From contig JANRIZ010000028.1 of the NCBI GenBank assembly GCA_033764445.1, forward strand, positions 1 to 37,095: a stretch of 37,095 nucleotides of DNA, written 5' to 3'. The notes beneath the pieces were generated by a model. The model ran no database searches and was not told the origin of the DNA. It was given only the letters and a program-made list of their open reading frames with translations. Made by a program: the position numbers and the translations under genes. This DNA comes from JANRIZ01 sp033764445 (GTDB lineage Bacteria; Verrucomicrobiota; Verrucomicrobiia; JAWXBN01). How positions within the stretch are numbered: position 1 is the first letter of the stretch; every line of letters begins with the position of its first letter. Positions 24,245 to 30,910 of this stretch are shown here, in pieces.

Positions 24245-25422
24245 CAGCGGTCCACCTCCCCGAGGACGATGTCGATGCTGCCGAGAATGATGACCACGTC
24301 GGCGATTTTGGAGCCGAGGCACATGTCTTCGAGCAGCGTCAGATTGATGAAAGAGGGCGGGCGGACGTGGTATCGGTAGGGACTGGGTCCGCCGTTGCTG
24401 ATCAGGTAAAAGCCCAGTTCGCCCTTGGGGGCTTCGATGCGGCTGAGGACCTCGCCGGGTTTCGTCTTGAAACTGCGGATTTTGACATCGGCGCAGAACG
24501 GGCCCTCCGGGATTTCGGCCAGGGCTTTTTTGAGGATTCCGATGCTTTCACGCATTTCCAAAATGCGCAGGTAATAACGGTCGTAGGTGTCCCCGTGTTC
24601 GCCCAGTGGAATGCGGAAACTGAAGCGGTCGTAGATCCCGTAGGGAGCCGCCTTGCGCAGGTCGTAATCCACCCCTGTGGCCCGGAGCATCGGACCGGTG
24701 ATGCTGGCATTGATTGCCTGTGCTGCGGTCATCACCCCGACCCCCTGGGTCCGGGCAATCAGGATTTCATTGCCGGTCAGCAGCGTTTCAAATTCATCCA
24801 GAAAACGGTCGTAACTATTGACAATTTCCGAGGCCTTGGAAACCCATCCTTGTGGCAGGTCGCAGCGGGCACCGCCAAAACGCATATAGTTGCACATCAA
24901 CCGGGCCCCACTGACCGCCTCCAGGAGATCGAGCATTTTTTCGCGTTCCCGGAAGGCGTAGAGCAGGGGCGTGCCCCAAGCCCCGAGATCATTGAGCAGG
25001 AACCCCACAAGGCACGTATGGTTGATCAGACGTGTGAGTTCGGCCATGATCACCCGGATGTATTCCGCGCGTTCGGGCACCTTGATTTCGGCCAGTTTTT
25101 CGACCGCCAGGGCATAGGCCCAGTTGTTGGTCATCGAGCAGAAGTAATCCAGCCGGTCGGTGAAGGGCATGGACCCGATGAAACTGATGTTTTCAGCGAT
25201 TTTTTCGTGGTTGCGGTGGAGGTAGCCGTACACCGGTTTGAGTTTGACCACCGTTTCCCCGTCGACGACCACGTCCATGCGGAAGACCCCGTGGGTGCTG
25301 GGGTGCTGGGGCCCCAGGGAGACCTCCAGACATTGGTGACCTGCGGCGTTTTCCCGGGGCACGACCGAGTAGGCCCGGGATTCGGGTGTGACAGGCATCA
25401 GGGTGTCCGAGGGGGCGATCAT
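24244..25422 (-). CDS. nuoD: NADH-quinone oxidoreductase subunit D
   Basis: 392 residues from the ATG at 25420-25422, which overlaps the nuoC stop as ATGA. The 49-kDa-type subunit helps form the quinone pocket with NuoB. Family blocks are SLGPQHPSTHGVFRM (about 34-48), YGYLHRNHEKIAEN, MTNNWAYALAVEKL and a C-terminal LEDMCLGSKIADVVIILGSID, ending in VLGEVDR. A longer open frame upstream to 25548 lies within nuoC and does not resemble NuoD. Separate from NuoC, not fused as in E. coli. Confidence 0.96.
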   Translation of the reverse strand: MIAPSDTLMPVTPESRAYSVVPRENAAGHQCLEVSLGPQHPSTHGVFRMDVVVDGETVVKLKPVYGYLHRNHEKIAENISFIGSMPFTDRLDYFCSMTNNWAYALAVEKLAEIKVPERAEYIRVIMAELTRLINHTCLVGFLLNDLGAWGTPLLYAFREREKMLDLLEAVSGARLMCNYMRFGGARCDLPQGWVSKASEIVNSYDRFLDEFETLLTGNEILIARTQGVGVMTAAQAINASITGPMLRATGVDYDLRKAAPYGIYDRFSFRIPLGEHGDTYDRYYLRILEMRESIGILKKALAEIPEGPFCADVKIRSFKTKPGEVLSRIEAPKGELGFYLISNGGPSPYRYHVRPPSFINLTLLEDMCLGSKIADVVIILGSIDIVLGEVDR

Positions 25423-26012
25423 GGGGTGGGGGAGGGGTAATGCCTTTTGGCTTTTTGCAGAACCTCGTCGTGGGGGGTGGGTTCGTACTCGTAATCGTCG
25501 GGCTCCACGTAGTCCTTGCGCATCGGAAAATCCTTGAAGCCCTCCCACATGAAAATGCGGCGCAGGTCGGGATGCCCCTCGTAATAGATTCCAAAAAGAT
25601 CAAAGCCTTCGCGTTCCTGGAGTTCACAGCCGCGGTAGTAGGGGGTCAGGGAGGGCACCCGTGTGTCTTCCCGGTCCTTGGTGCGGATGCGGATGACAAA
25701 AGGTCCGTGTTTTTTTTCCACGGAGACAAGATGGTACACCGTTTCGAGGAACTGCGGCTTTTCCTCAATGACCTCCTCGATGCGTTCGACCACCTTGCCA
25801 TCGATGTTTTCGATGACCTTGCGTTTGGTGACATTGGTTTCCGGCAGCCAGTCCACAGCCGTGCAGCAGGTGCACATGTCCAGGCGGAAGTCGGGATGCT
25901 CCTTCAGAAAGGCCACGACCTCCGGCACATATTTGTGGGGGATGATGTATGAATCCGAAGCACGGTGGTATTGGACTTCCGGGAAGCGAACGATGAATAT
26001 TTCCGGGTTCAC
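25419..26012 (-). CDS. nuoC: NADH-quinone oxidoreductase subunit C
   Basis: 197 residues from a GTG at 26010-26012. The 30-kDa subunit of the hydrophilic arm. Diagnostic segments are MCTCCTAVDWLPE, ELQEREGFDLFGIYYEGHPD and MRKDYVEPDD near the C-terminus. A charged insertion with KVVERIEEVIEEKPQF (about 73-88) splits the first domain, somewhat longer than in minimal NuoC. The start codon lies 7 nt after the stop of the small partner protein of the PIN module, so its ribosome site must lie inside that gene; no strong Shine-Dalgarno is visible. Confidence 0.94.
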   Translation of the reverse strand: MNPEIFIVRFPEVQYHRASDSYIIPHKYVPEVVAFLKEHPDFRLDMCTCCTAVDWLPETNVTKRKVIENIDGKVVERIEEVIEEKPQFLETVYHLVSVEKKHGPFVIRIRTKDREDTRVPSLTPYYRGCELQEREGFDLFGIYYEGHPDLRRIFMWEGFKDFPMRKDYVEPDDYEYEPTPHDEVLQKAKRHYPSPTP

Positions 26013-26019
26013 AATGATT

Positions 26020-26202
26020 TTAGTGCAAACGAACTGATTTTTTTCCGGGTTTACGGGGTCTTGGGTCGGCTTTTTTCAAAAGGTTTTGGAGGAGGGAGGG
26101 GTTTTGATAATATTTCAACAACCGTTGGGGGTCGTGACCCGTTTCTTTGGAGATATTATGCCTCACCAATCGGATGTCGTTGATTTCTTTGTCGGTATTC
26201 AT
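26020..26202 (-). CDS. Small putative antitoxin-like partner of the PIN protein
   Basis: 60 residues, basic. Its start overlaps the PIN stop as ATGA. The core DIRLVRHNISKETGHDPQRL (9-28) resembles short proteins that I recall next to PIN-domain genes (pattern: charged helix, GxDP, then YY and a basic tail). The tail (45-60, RPRKPGKKSVRLH) is rich in Lys and Arg. No DNA-binding fold can be assigned with confidence. It lies 7 nt before nuoC. Role as antitoxin is inferred from size and coupling. Confidence 0.6.
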   Translation of the reverse strand: MNTDKEINDIRLVRHNISKETGHDPQRLLKYYQNPSLLQNLLKKADPRPRKPGKKSVRLH

Positions 26203-26675
26203 TTTTGATCCGTTAAAAATTCGAGTGGAGTCACCAAGAGCGGTACATGCAAACCAAGTTGAGTATTGACCTTTCGGACATGATCATATTTTTGTACATT
26301 CGCGATGTGATTGCAATTCCAAGAAAGCAGAATATCACATTTATGATGGGAAGCCAGCGCAAGATGTAATGCATCTCCGACAGGATCTGTCGGCATGACT
26401 TTGCGGGCGATATACACTTCGACGACTTTAATGACCTCCGGGGTGATTTTGAGGAGTGTTACATCTTTGAGGAGAGCCATTTTTTGAAGTTTTAGGGGAT
26501 GCTCGCGGCGATTGAGTTCATCAAGGACGGCAAGGCTGCTGCAAACATCATATAGCGGACGGCAAGTTTTCCACCACAGGCGTGTCCAGTTCATTCTAGC
26601 AACATGTTCGGGGGCTTTGCGGGTATTATAATAGAAGCTGGGAATGGTCGTCTCGATGTAGACTTTGGAAAGCAT
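26199..26675 (-). CDS. PIN-domain (VapC-like) putative ribonuclease inside the nuo operon
   Basis: 158 residues. YIETTIPSFYYNTR at the N-terminus, VLDELNRREHP (50-60), GDALHLALASHHKCDILLSWNCNHIAN (100-126, quoted in part: DALHLALA) and a closing TPLEFL define a PIN subfamily in which Glu8 replaces the usual first Asp. Candidate metal ligands are Glu8, Glu53, Asp101 and Asp114. PIN proteins cleave RNA with Mg2+, and VapC toxins act on tRNA or rRNA. The gene starts 15 nt after the nuoB stop. Base composition is much lower in GC than neighbouring genes: 20 of 60 bases at 26281-26340 against 37 of 60 at 27001-27060, by hand count. That points to acquisition from elsewhere. Confidence 0.85.
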   Translation of the reverse strand: MLSKVYIETTIPSFYYNTRKAPEHVARMNWTRLWWKTCRPLYDVCSSLAVLDELNRREHPLKLQKMALLKDVTLLKITPEVIKVVEVYIARKVMPTDPVGDALHLALASHHKCDILLSWNCNHIANVQKYDHVRKVNTQLGLHVPLLVTPLEFLTDQK

Positions 26676-26690
26676 AGACGAAACGGATGG

Positions 26691-27323
26691 TTACTTCGCG
26701 TTGGTTCGGGGCAGGGTGGGGGCCTTGAAAAGGTCCGGATTGTAGGGCGGAACCAGATCGTGTTCGCCGAACTCCGGGACCGGATATTCTTCCGACCCCT
26801 CCCCGTAGGCGCGGTTGGTGACCGTGGCATTGGTGGGCAGCGAAGTCTGACCGTCGATCTTGCGTTGAAGGGTCATCAGTGCATGGAGCAGGGCTTCCGG
26901 ACGCGGGGGGCAGCCGGGGATGTAAACATCGACGGGAATGAACCGGTCAATCCCCTTGAGAACATTGTAACCCTGCTTGAAGGGACCGCCGGAAATGGCG
27001 CAGGCCCCCATGGCGATGACGTATTTGGGTTCGGGCATCTGGTTGTAGAGGCGCACGACCTGGGGGGCCATTTTTTTGGTGACCGTGCCCGCGACAATCA
27101 TCAGGTCCGCCTGACGGGGGGAGGGGCGGAAGACCTCCGCACCGAAGCGGGCGAGGTCGAAGCGGGAGGCGGCGGTGGCGATCATTTCAATGGCGCAACA
27201 GGCCAGACCGAACTGCAGGGGCCAGATCGAGTTTTTGCGGCCCCAGTTGTACACCCCTTCGAGGGTGATCGTGAAGATCCCCGCCTTGGCCAGCTCACTT
27301 TTTAGACCTTCGTCGATTGCCAT
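26691..27323 (-). CDS. nuoB: NADH-quinone oxidoreductase subunit B
   Basis: 210 residues from the ATG at 27321-27323; an upstream in-frame ATG at 27371 lies inside nuoA. NuoB binds cluster N2, the last electron carrier before quinone. Ligands are visible: adjacent Cys42 and Cys43 (FGLACCAIEM), Cys108 (GACAISGG) and Cys138 (IPGCPPRPEA). Also typical are RFGAEVFRPSPRQADLMIVAG. The C-terminal 50 residues are longer than in minimal NuoB. It starts 13 nt after nuoA stops. Confidence 0.96.
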   Translation of the reverse strand: MAIDEGLKSELAKAGIFTITLEGVYNWGRKNSIWPLQFGLACCAIEMIATAASRFDLARFGAEVFRPSPRQADLMIVAGTVTKKMAPQVVRLYNQMPEPKYVIAMGACAISGGPFKQGYNVLKGIDRFIPVDVYIPGCPPRPEALLHALMTLQRKIDGQTSLPTNATVTNRAYGEGSEEYPVPEFGEHDLVPPYNPDLFKAPTLPRTNAK

Positions 27324-27336
27324 AACATCAAACCGG

Positions 27337-27708
27337 TTAAGACCACTCCAAAACGCCCTTTTTCCAGGCATAACCCACCCCCAGGGAGATGAGCCCCAGG
27401 AAGGAGGTCAGAAACAGCAGGCCTGCACCGCCCAGGCTCTTGTAGATGACCGCCAAGGGATAGACAAAAATCGTGGCAATGGCGACAATGACAAAGACCA
27501 GGGCATAAACATAGTACTGGACCTTGAACTGCACCCAGGCATCCGTCTCGGACTGGACCCCGCACTCATACATTTCGTTTTTGATTTTTGAGGGTTTGCG
27601 GGGGGTGATCAGCCAGGCGATCAGAAGGGGCCCCACCGCGAAGGCGACCGACATCAGGAACAACACACCGAGAATCAGGTAGTTGAGTTCGTACGGTCCA
27701 AGGGTCAT
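27337..27708 (-). CDS. nuoA: NADH-quinone oxidoreductase subunit A
   Basis: 123 residues from the ATG at 27706-27708, with three membrane helices (about 8-32, 63-86, 91-112). The loop between helices 1 and 2 contains NEMYECGVQ, the conserved NuoA segment with its cysteine near the quinone tunnel. It is the first gene of the nuo operon and is divergent from the YtcA-like gene. A promoter directly upstream suggests a transcript with almost no 5' leader. A frame extension to 27843 lacks NuoA similarity. Confidence 0.95.
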   Translation of the reverse strand: MTLGPYELNYLILGVLFLMSVAFAVGPLLIAWLITPRKPSKIKNEMYECGVQSETDAWVQFKVQYYVYALVFVIVAIATIFVYPLAVIYKSLGGAGLLFLTSFLGLISLGVGYAWKKGVLEWS

Positions 27709-27715
27709 GGTCAGC

Positions 27716-27744
27716 AAAATAGAGGAGGCAGGGGGCAAAGTCAA
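27716..27744 (-). promoter_or_regulatory. nuo operon promoter, close to the nuoA start
   Basis: On the minus strand TTGACT (27739-27744) and TATTTT (27716-27721) are 17 bases apart, five and four consensus bases. Only seven bases separate the -10 box from the nuoA ATG, so transcription would begin at about the start codon. Confidence 0.5.
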
Positions 27745-27803
27745 ACCTTCGGGAGCCGTCGCAAAATGCGGAAAGGCACCTTTTGGCTTCCGTTCCGATG
27801 AGG

Positions 27804-27816
27804 AACCTGACAGGTT
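27804..27816 (+). promoter_or_regulatory. Palindrome at the start of the YtcA/efflux adaptor genes
   Basis: AACCTGACAGGTT has 5-bp arms around GAC and lies 12 bases before the ATG at 27829, where a repressor could block translation or transcription. No regulator gene is adjacent. No separate promoter is evident. Confidence 0.3.
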
Positions 27817-27828
27817 ATCCCCGTGACC

Positions 27829-28110
27829 ATGCTCCGCGAACAAATCCTGAAACGAGGACCGGTTTGGGTGCTTTTTCCGATGGTTTTACTTCTGTCGGGG
27901 TGTGTCCGGGAAATCTCGATTGTCGGCATCTACGTTCCCGCCTGGATTTTCTCACTTGTTGCCGGGGCCATCCTGGGGACGTTCGTGAGCCTGCGGGTCG
28001 AGCCAAGGCTCGTTCCCGAACCGGGTGCGTTTCAAATGGTGTTGCGCCTGGCCTGGATCGCGATCTTTTTTGTCCTGAGCTACTACCTGTTTTTCAACCG
28101 TTATTTCTGA
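27829..28110 (+). CDS. YtcA-like small membrane lipoprotein
   Basis: 93 residues from the ATG at 27829 (a GTG at 27823 is also in frame). The N-terminus has a lipoprotein signal with lipobox LLLSGC (Cys near residue 24), followed by two membrane segments (about 35-55 and 70-88) separated by SLRVEPRLVPEPGAF. This layout and the next gene match E. coli YtcA, encoded beside mdtN, as I recall. It probably belongs to an efflux system; its own role is not known. The next gene begins within a few bases. Confidence 0.72.
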   Translation: MLREQILKRGPVWVLFPMVLLLSGCVREISIVGIYVPAWIFSLVAGAILGTFVSLRVEPRLVPEPGAFQMVLRLAWIAIFFVLSYYLFFNRYF

Positions 28111-28116
28111 GTGTCC

Positions 28117-29151
28117 ATGACCGATCTTCCCACTCCCGCAGCCCCTCCGGCCCCGGCCTACAAATCCGGACGCCTGATGGCGTGGCTGGTCATCGTCACC
28201 GCCCTGGCCCTGCTGGGATATTTTGCCGCCGACCAGATATCCAACCCGAGCACCAATGACGTCTCGGTGGCCGCCTACACCATCGGCATCGCCCCCCGGG
28301 TGAGCGGTCCGGTCAGCCAAAAACATTTCCAGGACAATCAGGAGGTCCGCAAGGGCGACCTTCTTTTTGAGATCGATCCCTCCCTCTACCAGGCCGCCTA
28401 TGACCAGGCGCTGGCCCGAAAAAACGAGGCCTTTGATGTGGTCCGCGGTCTGGAGCAGCAGGTCAAACAGGCGGAGGCGGACATGGCCGCCACCCGGGTC
28501 TCACTGCAAAATGAGAATGAAACCTTGGCCCGTTACGAATCACTGGTGGCCAGTGGTGCCGTCGCGCGGCTGACGTACCAGACCCAACGGAACAAGGTCG
28601 CGGGGTTGCAGAACACATTGGCGGCCGCGCAGGCAAAGCGTGACCAGCTTCAGGCCCAGCTCAGTGACAGCGTCGAATCCAATCCCCGGGCGAAGGAGGC
28701 GGCCGCCCAGCTGCGCCGGGCCGAACTCGATCTCAAACACACCAAAATTTACGCCCCGGAGAACGGGTTTATCACCAATGAAAATCTCCGACCCGGAACC
28801 TTTGTCACCGCCGGTCACCCGGTTTTTGCCCTGGTGGCGAAGGATCGCTGGTGGGTCAACGCCCGTTTCAAGGAGACACAAATCCGCGTGATGCGTCCGG
28901 GCGACCCGGTCAGAATCTATCTGAAGATGTATCCGGGCCGGACCTTCCAGGGCACCGTGCAGGGCATCGGCTGGGGGATCTATCAGAGTGACGGTTCGAC
29001 CGTGGACCTGCTGCCGAAGGTGGACCCGACCGTGGACTGGGTGCGGCTGGCCAACCGCTTTGTGGTGAGGATAGATTTCCGCGAGGTGGATCCCGCCTTT
29101 CCACTGCGGATCGGGGCCACCGGGGTGGTGATCGTGGAAACAGGCCGGTAA
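28117..29151 (+). CDS. HlyD/EmrA/MdtN-type efflux periplasmic adaptor
   Basis: 344 residues from the ATG at 28117 (a GTG at 28111 is equally good). One membrane helix at about 21-40 anchors it in the inner membrane. Then come a lipoyl half (APRVSGPVSQKHFQDNQEVRKGD), a coiled-coil hairpin (about 95-200), the second lipoyl half (TKIYAPENGFI), and a beta-barrel with WWVNARFKETQIRVMRPGDPV. Such adaptors join an inner-membrane pump to a TolC-type channel. The order with the YtcA-like gene is that of mdtN, but no mdtO-type pump or outer-membrane gene follows; 29152 on is a repeat element. Confidence 0.88.
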   Translation: MTDLPTPAAPPAPAYKSGRLMAWLVIVTALALLGYFAADQISNPSTNDVSVAAYTIGIAPRVSGPVSQKHFQDNQEVRKGDLLFEIDPSLYQAAYDQALARKNEAFDVVRGLEQQVKQAEADMAATRVSLQNENETLARYESLVASGAVARLTYQTQRNKVAGLQNTLAAAQAKRDQLQAQLSDSVESNPRAKEAAAQLRRAELDLKHTKIYAPENGFITNENLRPGTFVTAGHPVFALVAKDRWWVNARFKETQIRVMRPGDPVRIYLKMYPGRTFQGTVQGIGWGIYQSDGSTVDLLPKVDPTVDWVRLANRFVVRIDFREVDPAFPLRIGATGVVIVETGR

Positions 29152-29168
29152 GTCCGCAGACATTGATA

Positions 29169-29383
29169 CGCAGACCTGTCCCGGATGGTTCGGGATTGGC
29201 TCAGATTCTTACAGATTTTTTTGTTTTCCTCGGAACAACCTTCTGCTTGTTGAATGAATTCTGCTGTTCTGGCGTCAGTCACTGATCGGGTCAGGAAAAG
29301 TATTTCGCGGACAGTCACAGCCTTTACGAAGCGGCACAAAAAAACCACTCCCAAAATCTGTGTGAATCTGAGCCAATCTGCGT
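29169..29383. repeat. About 215-bp repeat element with inverted ends (copy D)
   Basis: The left part is a short-form dispersed repeat (CGCAGACCTGTCCCGGATGG then TTCGGGAT). The segment 29194-29219 (GATTGGCTCAGATTC and on) is inverted at 29353-29378 with 24 of 26 bases matching, 133 nt apart. The interior codes for nothing I can support. It fills the 256-nt gap between the efflux adaptor and exbD. Confidence 0.7.
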
Positions 29384-29407
29384 TTAAAGTTTCCTGTTGC
29401 AGGTGAA

Positions 29408-29827
29408 TTATTTGGCGTCGGGGGGGAGGGTGGCGAAGGCGACGTTCCAGAGATCGGCCTCGCGGCAGATGTTCAGGGCATTGATGATGAACTTGTAGTC
29501 GGTGTTTTCCCCGGCGCGGATGATGACCGTCTGGTTGGGGAACTGTTTGACCAGGTCACGCAAAAGGCCGGTCAGTTCCTTGGGCGGCACCTCGCGGCGG
29601 TTGAGAACGATGCCGCCGTCGGGTTTGACATTGAGCACGACCGTGTCGAAGGGGCTGGAGCTTTCACGGCTCGCGCTGGCGCTGGGAATCTTGATGTCCA
29701 GTTCGGTTTCCGTCCGGGCCACGTTCCAGGTCAGCAAAAAGAAGGTCAGCAGGAAGAGAATGACGTCAATCATCGGCGCCAGCTGGAGAAACAGCGGCTG
29801 GGATTCGTGATTGCGGCGGAAGTTCAT
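29408..29827 (-). CDS. exbD: ExbD/TolR-family biopolymer transport protein
   Basis: 139 residues with a short cytoplasmic N-terminus, a single membrane helix at about 16-37 and a periplasmic domain. The helix carries LAPMIDVILFLLTFF, whose Asp20 (or its equivalent in ExbD and TolR) is the proton-channel residue. The C-terminal domain shows the repeated strand pattern (VVLNVKPDGGIVLN, TVIIRAGENTDY) of the family. It is 23 nt after the ExbB-like gene. No tonB gene is beside it. Confidence 0.9.
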   Translation of the reverse strand: MNFRRNHESQPLFLQLAPMIDVILFLLTFFLLTWNVARTETELDIKIPSASASRESSSPFDTVVLNVKPDGGIVLNRREVPPKELTGLLRDLVKQFPNQTVIIRAGENTDYKFIINALNICREADLWNVAFATLPPDAK

Positions 29828-29850
29828 GGGGGGTGAAGAGGATTGAGAAA

Positions 29851-30600
29851 TCAGCGCTGGCGCAATTTGATGCCGATCTGTTCGAGCAGATTGGTGGCGG
29901 TGCCCTCCATTTCCGAGAGGAGGTCATTGACCCGTCCGCGGAAATAGGCAAAGAAGGCCAGGGCCACCAGACCGATGATCAACCCGAGGGCCGTGGCGAC
30001 CAGGGCCTTGGAAACCCCCCCGGCCAGGAAAAGCGTGCGGCCGGGGCTGGAATCCCGTGCGATGGTTCCGAAGGCTTCCAGAATCCCGATGACCGTCCCC
30101 AGCAGACCGATCATCGGGGCGACCGCCCCCACGTCCTGCAGGTAGTTGTTCAATTGACTCATGCGGCTGCCCTGTTTCTGCCCCTCGGTGGCGGCGATTT
30201 CCTTGACCGCCTGAAAATCCGTCTCGGGATGGTCCTTCGCAAATTCCAGGGCCCGTTCCATGACACGGGGCACCGCGCCCGGGGTCTTCTGGCTGAGGTT
30301 GTACAGGCCGCTGAGATCCCCCGCCGAGAGAAAGGTCTGTGCGGGGTCGAGATAGGCGGGGGGGACAATGTTTTTGCGGCGGAGCATCAGCAGATTCATG
30401 ATGACCAGGGTGACCACCAGAATGGAGGCCAGGACCAGGGGGACCAGAATCCACCCGGCGGAAAGGACCAACTCCCACAGCGTGAAATCCCTGGTGGCCT
30501 CCCGGACGGCCACCGCCGCGGCGGGGGCATTTTGCTGCGCGAAAACGGGGAGTCCCGGAAGCAGGACCACGAGGGGAAAAAGACGCAAAAAATGTTTCAT
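29851..30600 (-). CDS. exbB: ExbB/TolQ/MotA-family proton channel protein with signal peptide
   Basis: 249 residues. Unlike E. coli ExbB it starts with a signal peptide (about 1-21, ending VFAQQ), then a linker and three membrane helices (about 45-72, 150-175, 195-222). The conserved MotA/TolQ/ExbB segment is APMIGLLGTVIGILEAF and the later KALVATALGLIIGLVALAFF, whose Thr/Ala pattern lines the channel. With ExbD it would use proton flow to power TonB-type import or envelope motion. It heads a two-gene unit; its promoter is not obvious. Confidence 0.9.
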   Translation of the reverse strand: MKHFLRLFPLVVLLPGLPVFAQQNAPAAAVAVREATRDFTLWELVLSAGWILVPLVLASILVVTLVIMNLLMLRRKNIVPPAYLDPAQTFLSAGDLSGLYNLSQKTPGAVPRVMERALEFAKDHPETDFQAVKEIAATEGQKQGSRMSQLNNYLQDVGAVAPMIGLLGTVIGILEAFGTIARDSSPGRTLFLAGGVSKALVATALGLIIGLVALAFFAYFRGRVNDLLSEMEGTATNLLEQIGIKLRQR

Positions 30601-30726
30601 AGACGGGGATGTGAGGGGTTGACCGGAGATTGAAGAATCCGGGGGGCAAATGCCAGCCTAAAAAGAAACACAACGCGGAGAACATTTAGCCGCAAAAAGG
30701 CACAAAAAACGCAAAAGGGAAACTTT

Positions 30727-30855
30727 CCCGCAGACTTGTCCCGGATGGCTTGCTCGCGATTTATCTGAGTTCGGGATGTCGCAAAGAACCGCAGATGTCA
30801 CGGATCACATGAATTCTTTTTTTGAGAGACCGACAAACGATTTCCTCACGCCCAA
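30727..30855. repeat. Dispersed intergenic repeat, long form, copy B
   Basis: 30727-30780 equals 7973-8026 at 52 of 54 positions; beyond it, GTCACGGATCACA, a T-run and a CACGCCCAACGCCC tail also match copy A but without heptamer expansion. It is part of the 310-nt gene-free stretch 30601-30910, which also contains GGCACAAAAAACGCAAAAGG (30699-30718), similar to 17700-17719. Confidence 0.85.
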
Positions 30856-30863
30856 CGCCCGAC

Positions 30864-30886
30864 GGCGCAGGGGATGGCCCTGCGCC
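30864..30886 (-). terminator. Hairpin downstream of the isomerase gene
   Basis: GGCGCAGGG (30864-30872) and CCCTGCGCC (30878-30886) form a perfect 9-bp stem with a 5-base loop, 24 nt past the isomerase stop. A T-run is lacking on the minus strand, so termination is uncertain. Confidence 0.4.
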
Positions 30887-30910
30887 TGGGATGCCGTTTT
30901 GGGGCGGAAA

